DNA from: Asaia bogorensis
GTDB lineage: Bacteria > Pseudomonadota > Alphaproteobacteria > Acetobacterales > Acetobacteraceae
NCBI GenBank assembly: GCA_945869965.1
Contig: CAMBRC010000009.1
Coordinates: forward strand, 1-64,000
Direction of reading: 5' to 3'
DNA length: 64,000 nucleotides
The first letter of the stretch is position 1. Each line of letters starts with the position of its first letter. Positions 43,597 through 52,800 of this stretch are shown here, piece after piece. A program made the position numbers and the translations under genes. The notes beneath the pieces were generated by a model, which worked only from the letters and a program-made list of their open reading frames with translations, did not search any database and had not been told where the DNA came from.

Positions 43597-46179
43597 ATGA
43601 ACACGACTCCCGCCACCCCTGCTCCCAAGGACGCCACGCCCGCGATGGCGCAGTGGTTTGCGTTGAAGGCGGAGCATCCGGATGCGTTGTTGTTTTTCCG
43701 GATGGGCGATTTCTACGAGATGTTTTTCGAGGATGCGGTGGCGGCGGTGGCGGCGCTGGATATTGCGTTGACGCATCGGGGGGAACATGCGGGGAAGCCG
43801 ATTCCGATGTGTGGGGTGCCGGTGCATGCGGCGGAGGCGTATCTGGCGCGGTTGATCCGGCGGGGGTTCCGGGTCGCGGTTGGGGAGCAGATGGAGGACC
43901 CGAAGCTTCGGGTGGGCAAGGCGCCGATCAAGCGGGCGGTGGTGCGGCTGATTACGCCGGGGACTTTGACCGAGGATGCGCTGTTGGAGTCGGCGCGGGC
44001 GAATTTGTTGTTGGCGGTGTGTGAGATCGGGCGGGTGGTGGGGGCGGCCTGGCTGGATGTTTCGACGGGGTTGTTTGAGACGCAGGAAGTGGCGGCGGGG
44101 GGGGTGCCGGCGTTGCTGGGGCGGTTGGATCCGGCGGAGATCTTGGTGGCTGGGGGCATTGATCTGGGGGATTGGGCGAGCAAGCGGGGGCCGGAGCAGG
44201 CGGTGCCGTCGGCGGCGGTGGCGCAGCGGAAGTTGGCCGAGGCGTTTGGGGCGGTGAGTCTGGAGGCGTTTGGGGCGTTCAGCGAGGCGGAGGCGGGGGC
44301 GGCCTGGCTGGCGCTGGAGTATGTGCGGGGGACGCAGGCGGGGCAGATGCCGCGGTTGGCGCCGCCGGTGCCGTTGGGGGTGTCGGGGCGGCTGGAGATG
44401 GATGCGGCGACGCGGGCGAGTTTGGAGGTGACGCGGGCGCGGGATGGGGGGGTGGCGCATACGCTGCTGTCGGCGGTGCAGCGGACGCAGACGGCGGCGG
44501 GGGCGCGGTTGCTGGCAGAGTGGCTGGGGGCGCCGCTGACGGAGATTTCCGCCATCTCGGCGCGGCAGGATGGGTGGGTTTGGCTGTTGGCGCATCCTGG
44601 GGTGGCGGTGGAGCTGCGGGCGATTCTTCGAGGGGTGCCGGATATGGCGCGGGCCCTCGGGCGGTTGTCGCTGGGGCGCGGGGGGCCGCGGGATCTGGTG
44701 GCGTTGGCGCAGGGGTTGGGGGCGGCGCATGCGGCTGTTGCCGTGTTGGATGGGCCGCTGCCGGGGGTGCTGGCGGCGGTTGTCGCGGGGCTGGATGTGG
44801 CCCGGGGGGTGCAGGGACGGTTGGCGGCGGCGCTGGCGGAACCGGCGCCGGTGCGGATGGAGGATGGGGCGATCCGGGCGGAGTTCGATGCCGAGCTGGA
44901 TGCCGAGCGTGGGTTGCGCGATGACAGCCGGCGGGTGATTGCCGGGATGCAGCTGGATTTCGCCCAGCGCTATGGCGTGGCGAGTTTGAAGATCAAGCAC
45001 CATGCGCAGTTGGGGTTTGTGGTGGAGGTGGGGGCGGCTTCGGTGGAGAAGCTGCGCGGGTTTGCCGAGTTGACTTTGCGGCAGGGGATGGCGAACGGGG
45101 CGCGATTTACCTGTCCGGAATTGTCGGAATTGGACCGGCGGATATCAGAGGCGGCGGAGCGGGCGTTGGCGCGGGAGCGGGCGATTTTTTCGCACCTTGT
45201 GGCGGCGGCGTTAAAGGAAGCCGATGCGCTGGCGGGGTGTGCGGCGGCGCTCGCGCGGCTGGATGTGTTGCTGGGGTGTGCGCGGTTGGCGGAGGGAGGA
45301 ACCTGGTGCCGGCCGGAGTTGGGCGAGGATGAGGCGCTGCATATCAGTGCCGGGCGGCATCCGGTGGTGCAGGCCGCGCTCGCCGGCTCGGCGGTGTTTG
45401 TGCCGAATGACTGCAATCTTTCGGCGGATCGGCGGGTGTTGTTGCTGACCGGGCCGAACATGGCGGGCAAGAGCACGTTTCTGCGGCAGAACGCGCTGGT
45501 GGTGATCTTGGCGCAGGCGGGATTGCCGGTGCCGGCGGCGGCGGCGCGGATCGGGATTGTGGATCGGTTGTTCAGCCGGGTGGGGGCGTCGGACGATCTG
45601 GCGCGCGGGCGGTCGACCTTCATGGTGGAGATGACGGAGACGGCGGCGATTTTGCACCAGGCGGGGCCGCGCAGCCTGGTGGTGGTGGATGAGATCGGGC
45701 GCGGGACGGCGACGCTGGATGGGCTGGCGATCGCCTGGGCGGTGCTGGAGGCGCTGCATAATTCGGTGCGGTGCCGGACGATCTTCGCCACCCATTTCCA
45801 TGAGTTGGCGCAGCTGACAGCGGAGTTGCCGCGGCTGGCACCGCATACGATGCGGGTGAAGGAGTGGAAGCAGGACGTGGTGTTCCTGCATGAGGTCGCC
45901 GAGGGGGCCGGCGGACGGTCCTGGGGCGTGCATGTGGCGCGGCTGGCGGGCGTGCCCTTGCCGGTGGTGAAGCGGGCCGGTTCGATCCTGGCGGCGCTGG
46001 AGACGCGGGCGGGGCGGCTGACAGAGGCGGCGGCGCTGCCGTTGTTTGCCGCGGCGGCACCGGAGACGGAAGTCGAGACGGTCGATCATCTGCGCGAGGC
46101 GGTGATGGCGGTGGATCCCGACGCGCTGACGCCGCGCAAGGCGCTCGAAGCTTTGTATCGGTTGAGGGGGTTGGTATAG
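43597..46179 (+). CDS. mutS: DNA mismatch repair protein MutS
   Basis: An 860-residue mismatch recognition ATPase. The N-terminal domain has LLFFRMGDFYEMFFEDAV with the mismatch-wedge Phe in the GDFYE motif, and the C-terminal ATPase has LTGPNMAGKSTFLRQNALV (Walker A), TFMVEMTETAAILHQA, VVVDEIGRGTATLDGLAIAW (Walker B) and FATHFHELAQL. Length and order are standard. It is followed after repeat B by glnD, as in rhizobia. A frameshift or missing residue is not seen. Confidence 0.96.
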   Translation: MNTTPATPAPKDATPAMAQWFALKAEHPDALLFFRMGDFYEMFFEDAVAAVAALDIALTHRGEHAGKPIPMCGVPVHAAEAYLARLIRRGFRVAVGEQMEDPKLRVGKAPIKRAVVRLITPGTLTEDALLESARANLLLAVCEIGRVVGAAWLDVSTGLFETQEVAAGGVPALLGRLDPAEILVAGGIDLGDWASKRGPEQAVPSAAVAQRKLAEAFGAVSLEAFGAFSEAEAGAAWLALEYVRGTQAGQMPRLAPPVPLGVSGRLEMDAATRASLEVTRARDGGVAHTLLSAVQRTQTAAGARLLAEWLGAPLTEISAISARQDGWVWLLAHPGVAVELRAILRGVPDMARALGRLSLGRGGPRDLVALAQGLGAAHAAVAVLDGPLPGVLAAVVAGLDVARGVQGRLAAALAEPAPVRMEDGAIRAEFDAELDAERGLRDDSRRVIAGMQLDFAQRYGVASLKIKHHAQLGFVVEVGAASVEKLRGFAELTLRQGMANGARFTCPELSELDRRISEAAERALARERAIFSHLVAAALKEADALAGCAAALARLDVLLGCARLAEGGTWCRPELGEDEALHISAGRHPVVQAALAGSAVFVPNDCNLSADRRVLLLTGPNMAGKSTFLRQNALVVILAQAGLPVPAAAARIGIVDRLFSRVGASDDLARGRSTFMVEMTETAAILHQAGPRSLVVVDEIGRGTATLDGLAIAWAVLEALHNSVRCRTIFATHFHELAQLTAELPRLAPHTMRVKEWKQDVVFLHEVAEGAGGRSWGVHVARLAGVPLPVVKRAGSILAALETRAGRLTEAAALPLFAAAAPETEVETVDHLREAVMAVDPDALTPRKALEALYRLRGLV

Positions 46180-46180
46180 G

Positions 46181-46315
46181 AAGGAAGAATCTTCTTTTTC
46201 TGTAGAAAAAGAAGCAAAAAGACTTTCATTCATTTGCGCGTGTCGCCTGCCGTTCTTTATGGATAAAAGTTATTTGGTTCTTTTTTTCAAAAAAGAACAT
46301 GCTCCCTTGCCTTCC
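46181..46315 (+). repeat. AT-rich palindromic intergenic repeat, copy B
   Basis: Copy of the element at 22369-22505 in the opposite orientation. It has the hairpin CTTCTTTTTCTGTAGAAAAA, a central part that has lost most of the inner palindrome, and the closing hairpin GTTCTTTTTTTCAAAAAAGA. It starts two bases after the mutS stop codon and may act as a terminator or RNA-stabilising hairpin before glnD. Confidence 0.75.
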
Positions 46316-46397
46316 TGCCTTCGGCCGATTCCACCTGGCATCGGCGGCCCTCACCTGAACGGTTGCGCCCGTTGTGACAGGGGTTAACATCGGCTGG

Positions 46398-49214
46398 ATG
46401 CTTGAACCGACCAACCTTGCCGATCTCGCGGATGGCGCGCTGACCCAGTTGCGCACAGCGCTGCGTGGTACGGATGACGCGCCGTTGGAGCGCGATGCGG
46501 CGCTGGCGGTGCTGCGTCGGCATTTGGGGCGCATGCAGGTGCTGATGCGTGACAGCTTCGAGCAGAGCCGCATCCAGGGGCTGGAGGCGGCCGGGGCGCT
46601 AAGCCGGCTGACAGATACGCTGGTGGTGGCACTGCACGAGCATGCGCTGGCGGTGACACCTGGCCAGGTGGGGCGGCTGTGCCTGGCGGCGACCGGCGGC
46701 TATGGCCGCGGAGTGCTGGCGCCATTCAGCGATATCGACCTGCTGTTCCTGACGCCGGGCGACGCTTCGCGCGACGCTCAGGCGGCGGTGGAGTTCATGC
46801 TCTATATCCTTTGGGATCTCGGGCTCAAGGTCGGGCACGCCACGCGCTCGATCGAGGATTGCCTGCGTGAGGCGCGCGGCGACATCACGGTGCGCACCTC
46901 CCTGCTCGACGCACGCCACATTGCCGGCGATGTGCCGGTGTTCGAGGCCTTCCAGGAGGCGTTCCGTGCCGCCTGTGCCGAGGCCGGGGTTGCGAAGTTC
47001 ATCGCCGCCAAGCAGGCCGAGCGCGATGCCCGGCACCGGCGCTATGGCGACACGCCGTTCGTGGTGGAGCCGAATGTGAAGGAAGGGCGCGGCGGGCTGC
47101 GCGACCTGCAGACGCTCTATTGGATCAACAAGTACATCTATCCCGACACCACCTTTGCCCAGCTGGTCGGGGCCGCGGCGACGCCGGGTAGCGTGATAAT
47201 GACGGCGGACGAACACCGCCACATGCGACGGTCGTGGGACTTCCTGTGGACGCTGCGGTTTCACCTGCACTACGTGGCCGGGCGGGCCGAGGACCGGTTG
47301 ACCTTCGACCTGCAACCGGTGATCGGCGCGCGCATGGGCTATACCCGGCACGGCCGGCAGGATGGGGTGGAGCGCTTCATGCGCCATTTCTTCCTGACCG
47401 CGCGCGAGGTGATCCGACTGACCCGGGTGCTGGAGCCGGCGCTGGTGCGCGCCGCCCTCGGGCCGCCGGCGACGGCGCGGGAGGCGGATGCGAAGCTGCT
47501 GGCGGTGGGGTTCGTGCTGGCGGACGGCAAGCTGTTGCCGGTGGCGGGGCGGGAGTTCGACAAGGAACCGATCCAGATGCTGCGCTGCCTGCAGGTAGCG
47601 CGCGACCGCAACCTGACGCTGCATCCGCTGGCAGTGCGGCAATTGATCCGCAATGAGCGCCGGGCGCAGGGGCTGCGCGGCAATACCGAGGCGGCGGCGA
47701 TCTTCCTCGATCTGTTATGTGGGCGCGATACCGAGCACAACCGGGCCGATGGCGCGCAGTGGCTGTCGATCATGAACGAGAGCGGCATTATCGGCCGGCT
47801 ATTGCCCGACTGGGCGCGCATTGTCGGGCAGATGCAATTCGACACCTATCACGTGTTCACGGTGGACGAGCACACGATCGAGGCGGTGCGTATCCTCAAT
47901 ACGCTGGAGCGCGGCGAGCTGGCGCTGATCGCCCCCGTGGCGAGCGGGTTGGTCGATCATCTGCAGAGCCGGCGGGCGCTGTATGTAGCGATGCTGCTGC
48001 ATGACATTGCCAAGGGGCGCGGCGGCGACCATTCCGAGCTGGGCGCCGAGGTGGCCCTGCAGGTGGGTCCCGCGCTCGGCCTGTCGGCGGAGGAAACCGA
48101 GATGGTCTCCTGGCTGGTGCTGCACCACTTGCTGCTGAGCCAGAGTGCATTCAAGCGCGATATCGATGACCCCAAGACCATTCTCGACCTAGCCGAGACG
48201 ATTCAGTCGCCAGAACGGCTGCGACTTCTGCTGGTGCTGACGGTGGCGGACATGCGGGCGGTGTCGGCCAAGGTGTGGAACGGCTGGAAGGCGACCTTGC
48301 TGCGCGAGCTCTATGCCCGCGTCGCCGAGGTGCTGGCGGGCGGGCTTTCCACCGCCGAGCGCGATGTCCGCGTCCAGCGCGCCAAGGAGGCGGCGCGGCT
48401 GTTGCTGTCGGACTGGCCGGCGGACGCGGTGGAGACGTTTCACGCCCTGGGCTATGGCGGCTACTGGCTGTCGTTCGATCCCGAGACGCATGCGCGCCAC
48501 GCCCGGATGATCCGCGCGGCCGAGGCACGACAGGCGCCGCTGACGGTGGACACCCAGCCGTTGCCGGCGCGCGCCGTCACGGAAGTGACTGTTTACGCCG
48601 CCGACCATGCCGGGCTGTTCAGCCGGATCGCCGGTGCATTGGCCGTGGCCGGCGCCTCGATCGTGGATGCGCGCATTCATACCCTGACCAACGGGATGGC
48701 GCTGGATACGTTCTGGATCCAAGACGCGGCCGGCGGCGTGTTCGACGCGCCGCACCGGCTGGCTCGGCTGGCGGTGCTCATCGAACAAGCGTTGTCGGGG
48801 CGCTTGAAGCTGGCGACGGAAATCCGCAAGGCCAACAAGGCGGTGCTGGGCCAGCGGTTGCGGGCGATCCATGTGCCGCCGCGGGTGGTGATCGACAATC
48901 ACGCGTCCAACACCCACACGGTGGTCGAGGTGAACGGGCGCGACCGGTCGGGGCTGTTGCACGACGTAACGGCGGCGATCAGCGAACAGGGCCTTCAGAT
49001 CGCCTCGGCACATGTCAGCACCTACGGCCAGCGAGCGGTGGACGTGTTCTATGTCAAGGACGTGTTCGGCCTGAAGGTGGAGAACGAGCGCCGGCTGAAC
49101 CAGCTGCGCGAGGCGATCCTGGCTGCGCTCGCCAGCCCCGACGAAGTGGCGGCCACGCCCCCGGCCCCGGTGCGGCCGGAACGGCGGCGGCGGCGCTCGG
49201 CGACGACGGGGTAA
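46398..49214 (+). CDS. glnD: PII uridylyltransferase/uridylyl-removing enzyme GlnD
   Basis: A bifunctional nitrogen sensor of 938 residues (946 if the GTG at 46374 is used). The nucleotidyltransferase site is LAATGGYGRGVLAPFSDIDL (GG...DxD), the HD domain has YVAMLLHDIAKGRGGDHSEL for uridylyl removal, and two C-terminal ACT domains bind glutamine (VTEVTVYAADHAGLFSRIAG and VEVNGRDRSGLLHDVTAAI). It uridylylates PII proteins when glutamine is low and so controls NtrC activity. This fits the sigma-54-like promoter before aapQ. The gene follows mutS and repeat B. Confidence 0.95.
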   Translation: MLEPTNLADLADGALTQLRTALRGTDDAPLERDAALAVLRRHLGRMQVLMRDSFEQSRIQGLEAAGALSRLTDTLVVALHEHALAVTPGQVGRLCLAATGGYGRGVLAPFSDIDLLFLTPGDASRDAQAAVEFMLYILWDLGLKVGHATRSIEDCLREARGDITVRTSLLDARHIAGDVPVFEAFQEAFRAACAEAGVAKFIAAKQAERDARHRRYGDTPFVVEPNVKEGRGGLRDLQTLYWINKYIYPDTTFAQLVGAAATPGSVIMTADEHRHMRRSWDFLWTLRFHLHYVAGRAEDRLTFDLQPVIGARMGYTRHGRQDGVERFMRHFFLTAREVIRLTRVLEPALVRAALGPPATAREADAKLLAVGFVLADGKLLPVAGREFDKEPIQMLRCLQVARDRNLTLHPLAVRQLIRNERRAQGLRGNTEAAAIFLDLLCGRDTEHNRADGAQWLSIMNESGIIGRLLPDWARIVGQMQFDTYHVFTVDEHTIEAVRILNTLERGELALIAPVASGLVDHLQSRRALYVAMLLHDIAKGRGGDHSELGAEVALQVGPALGLSAEETEMVSWLVLHHLLLSQSAFKRDIDDPKTILDLAETIQSPERLRLLLVLTVADMRAVSAKVWNGWKATLLRELYARVAEVLAGGLSTAERDVRVQRAKEAARLLLSDWPADAVETFHALGYGGYWLSFDPETHARHARMIRAAEARQAPLTVDTQPLPARAVTEVTVYAADHAGLFSRIAGALAVAGASIVDARIHTLTNGMALDTFWIQDAAGGVFDAPHRLARLAVLIEQALSGRLKLATEIRKANKAVLGQRLRAIHVPPRVVIDNHASNTHTVVEVNGRDRSGLLHDVTAAISEQGLQIASAHVSTYGQRAVDVFYVKDVFGLKVENERRLNQLREAILAALASPDEVAATPPAPVRPERRRRRSATTG

Positions 49215-49249
49215 TGACCCGGTAGGATACGCTGTGGTATGAAAGAACC

Positions 49250-49861
49250 ATGCTCGTCTTCAAGTTCGCCACCTGTGTGACGCCGATCCTCGCCCTGGCT
49301 GCCATGCTGGGCGCCGCGCACGCGCAACCGACCAAGCCACCGAGTGATGACGGGCGCGCCGCTCCGTTGTCGCTGCAATCTCAGCTGGGCTCGATTCCGC
49401 TGGTCTCGCCGCGCGCCGGAGCCAAGGCGGCGATGGAGCGGGTGGTGCGGATCACCCAGGTTGCTGGGCGCGAGGTGGTGGGCGACACGCGGGTAATCAG
49501 TTGTCCGGATACCGGCTGCCAGCAGGTCATTAGCCTGGTGGTGGACCGCGTGGCGCAGAGCTTCCTGATGGACATCCAGTTTGTCCGTCACGGCACCTAT
49601 GTGGCGCTGCAATCCCGCTCGGCGGCAATCGGCGGGGTGATGGATTTTCGCCAGGGCAAGCCGGGACCGGTATTCATCCGCGGCACAGAGACTGACGCCA
49701 CGGAGCATTTGTTGAGCTTTGTGACCGCGGTCGCGACATCGCTGCGGCGGCTGGAAACGGGCATGGACGGCAAGACGCTGGCCAGCGGCAATGTGTACAA
49801 CCGCAAGCAGTCGCCCGACATCGTGCTAAAGCTGGTGATCGAGCGCGCGAAGGAGAAATAA
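49250..49861 (+). CDS. secreted hypothetical protein
   Basis: A 203-residue protein with a signal peptide (LVFKFATCVTPILALAAMLG, cleavage near AHAQPTK). The mature part has two cysteines in ISCPDTGCQQVISLVVDRVA that could form a disulfide, and a beta-rich region with VRHGTYVALQSRSAAIGGVM. I do not recognise the family; it does not show the IalB signature. It begins 35 bases after glnD and is convergent with the large minus-strand fusion gene, with eight bases between their stops. Its role is unknown. Confidence 0.65.
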   Translation: MLVFKFATCVTPILALAAMLGAAHAQPTKPPSDDGRAAPLSLQSQLGSIPLVSPRAGAKAAMERVVRITQVAGREVVGDTRVISCPDTGCQQVISLVVDRVAQSFLMDIQFVRHGTYVALQSRSAAIGGVMDFRQGKPGPVFIRGTETDATEHLLSFVTAVATSLRRLETGMDGKTLASGNVYNRKQSPDIVLKLVIERAKEK

Positions 49862-49869
49862 CCGGCGCC

Positions 49870-52800
49870 TTATGGCAGCACTGGCAGTGCCAGCCGATCG
49901 GTGGCGCCAGACAGTATGTCAGTAAGTCGGACATGCCACAGCCCCGACGGATCGCTGGCGGCGAGTGGCAGCGGCCAGCTCGCGGTGCCCTTGCGCAGCG
50001 TGACATTGCCGGACAGGCTGGGACGCGGAGCGCCGTCCGGGCCGCTGACATCGACGCGCAGGACCGGGGCCGTGGCCAACGACGGACCGGCGAGGCCCAG
50101 GCGCAACACCGCCACCTCGCCGGCGCGGATGCCCGGCGGCGCAGCAAGGGTGGGAGACGGCAGGCGGGCGGGCGACAGCGCCAGCAGCAACGGCTCGGCC
50201 CCGGTCAGGCGCAGGCGCAATCGGCCGGGTTCGGACTCCGCGATACGGATGCCGCGACGCAAATCGGTGGCGCTGTGGCCAGGCGGCACGGTCAAGACGA
50301 TGTCGGAGCTGCCATCGATAGCCGTCTGTTGCAACCCGGCCAGGATGACGCCGCCGTTGCGCAGGAGGCGGGTTTCGATACCCGGATGCGGGGCGCCATT
50401 GGCGGCGGCGACGCTGATGGTGGGTTGCACCCGCGCCCGGGTCAGCAACGCGGCAAGGGCCGGCAGCGCGCGGACGTCGTCGTCCGGCAGATGGGCCGTG
50501 GCACGGGCCGGCGCGAGGTCGGTGAGTTGCGGGCGCGGCAAAAGGCGGCTGCGCCCGTCATAGCGCCCGACCTCGCCCATCGTCAGCACGATACCGCCGC
50601 GGGCGACGAAGCCACGGATCTCGGCGGCTTCGGCATCGGACAGCGCGATCACCTCGGGCAGCACCAGCAGGCGCAGGCCGCCGCCGCTCTTGGCCGCGTT
50701 CTTGTCCATTGGCCGCAGCGCGCCGCCGGCCACGAGATCAGCGGTGAGCCAGCGCGGCTGGGCGCCCAATGTGGACAGCAGGCGCGCGGCGCGCATGCGG
50801 GCGGCGCGGTGCGGCGGGACCGCGTTCCACTCGGTTTCGGCATTGCGCGCGGTCCAATCGCCGCCTTCACGCAAGCGCGCGAGCATCCATTGGGTGCGGA
50901 AGCTGGCTTGGGAATAGACGATGGCAACCTGGTCAAAATGCGGGGTGCTGGCGATCAGCTGGGCGCCGATGCCGCCGGCCAACTCGCGGATGGTCGGCGC
51001 CAGCGCCAGCCCGCGCGGACCCGGCGTTCCGTCCTGGGCCAGGAAGTCGCTGTTCTCATCCCATACCACCAAGCCACGGCTGCCCAGCAGGGCGGCGCGC
51101 CAGATCTGGCCGGCCTCCGCCGGGCCGCTGCCGAAGGAAGTACTGAGCAGCACCAGGGCAGGGTTCAGCGACCGGGCGATCTCGACGTTGTTGGCCTCGT
51201 TGTAAGGCTCGATGACATCCAGCGCCGTGGCGAGCAGGCCGTAGTCGTAGCCGCCCCAGCCAGGGATCTGCGCCCCGCCGATGCCGGCCAGCGCCGTCGT
51301 GTCGGCGGCATGCACCGCGTCGGTGCCGGCGCGCAGGGCGCGAGCGAAGGCGATGTCCATCCACGCCTTGAAGTCGGCCCAACCGGACCAGTTGCGGTCG
51401 GTGCGGGTCATCGCCTGGGTGGTGGTGGGCGGCATGACCGTGTCCCAGGCAGCGAAGCTGGCGCCCCATTGGCGATTGAGCGCCGCGAGGTCGCGATATT
51501 GGGTGCGCAGCCAGCCGCGAAAGCCTGCAAGCGACGCCGGGGAAAAATCGAAATCCCAGGCGGCGGCGAGATCGGCGATCGCCGCCTCGTCGGCCAGGTT
51601 GTAGAAATACGGACCAAACGGCGCCTGGTGGCGCACCGTGGCCCGCAGCCGTTCCTGGATGCGCGCGATCCAGACGGGATCGGACAGGCTGGGTTCGCGT
51701 AAGTTGACCGAGGCATCGGCCGGGTTTTCGCGCTGCCGGCGGCGGGTTTCGTCCCATAGCCAGGTGACCGAGGGGTGCTCCGGGCGCCAACGGTGATAAT
51801 TGGCGTAGAAGTCAGTAGCGATGTTCTCGACATACCAGCGGCCATTCCCGGCGATCAGCGGCGCGGTCTGCCGGTCGACGGCGGCAGGGTCGTATAGCGC
51901 TGCCCGGCTGCCGATCGCCTTGCCACCCGCCACGCCAAGAGTTTGCAGCGTGCGATAGGCAGCGGCGTCGCGGCCCTGCCACATCATGGCGTGCCAGTCG
52001 GTCCACCCCGCCCCGGTTGCCTGCGGTCCCGGCCGAGCGATGAAACGCGCCTCGGCGTGACGTGCGGGTTGGCCGGTCAGGTTCAGCACGGCGGCGAGGC
52101 GATTCTCCATCGCCAGCGCGCTGCGCATGTCGAGCGGGATCGCTACCTCGCGGACGGCGCGCAGGTCGAGTGTCGTGCGGCGTCGTTCGACCACGCGCCC
52201 AAGCGTGTCGGTCCATTCAAGCGCCAGGCTGCCGGTCGCCGTGACCGGGGCATCGAACCGCCAGACAGCGGTAGCGACCGGGCCACCCTGGAGCGCCACG
52301 GTGGGCGGCACGAGCGTATCGGCCCAGCCATACGATGGCATCGCAGTGGCAAGTCCGGCTGCCAACAGCGCCACCAGCCTCGGCTGGCGCCCCCATGTCA
52401 GCACCACCGGCAGGAGCACGAAGGTGACCAGCAGCGTGGCGCCGAGGCTCCAAAGCAGCAGTGCCCCCATGCTGGCGGTGCCCGGATGGCCGCTGGCGGC
52501 CAGCGAGCCAAACGCGGTGGCCGTGGTCAGCGCGGAAAACAATACCGCACGGGCGGTGGCGGTGCCCAGGAAGCGAGTAGCGCCGGCGCTGCGGTTCAGC
52601 ACGAAGTAGATGTTGAACGACACGCCCACGCCGAGCAGCAGCGGCAGTGCCACGATATTGGCGAAGTTGAGCGGTAGCGGCAGCAACACCGCCACCGGCA
52701 CCGTCAACAGCGCAGAGGCCAGCAACGCCCCCATCACCAGCGCCACATCGCGCGGCCGGCGCATGATTGCTAGCAGCAGAACGGCGATTGCTACCACGGC

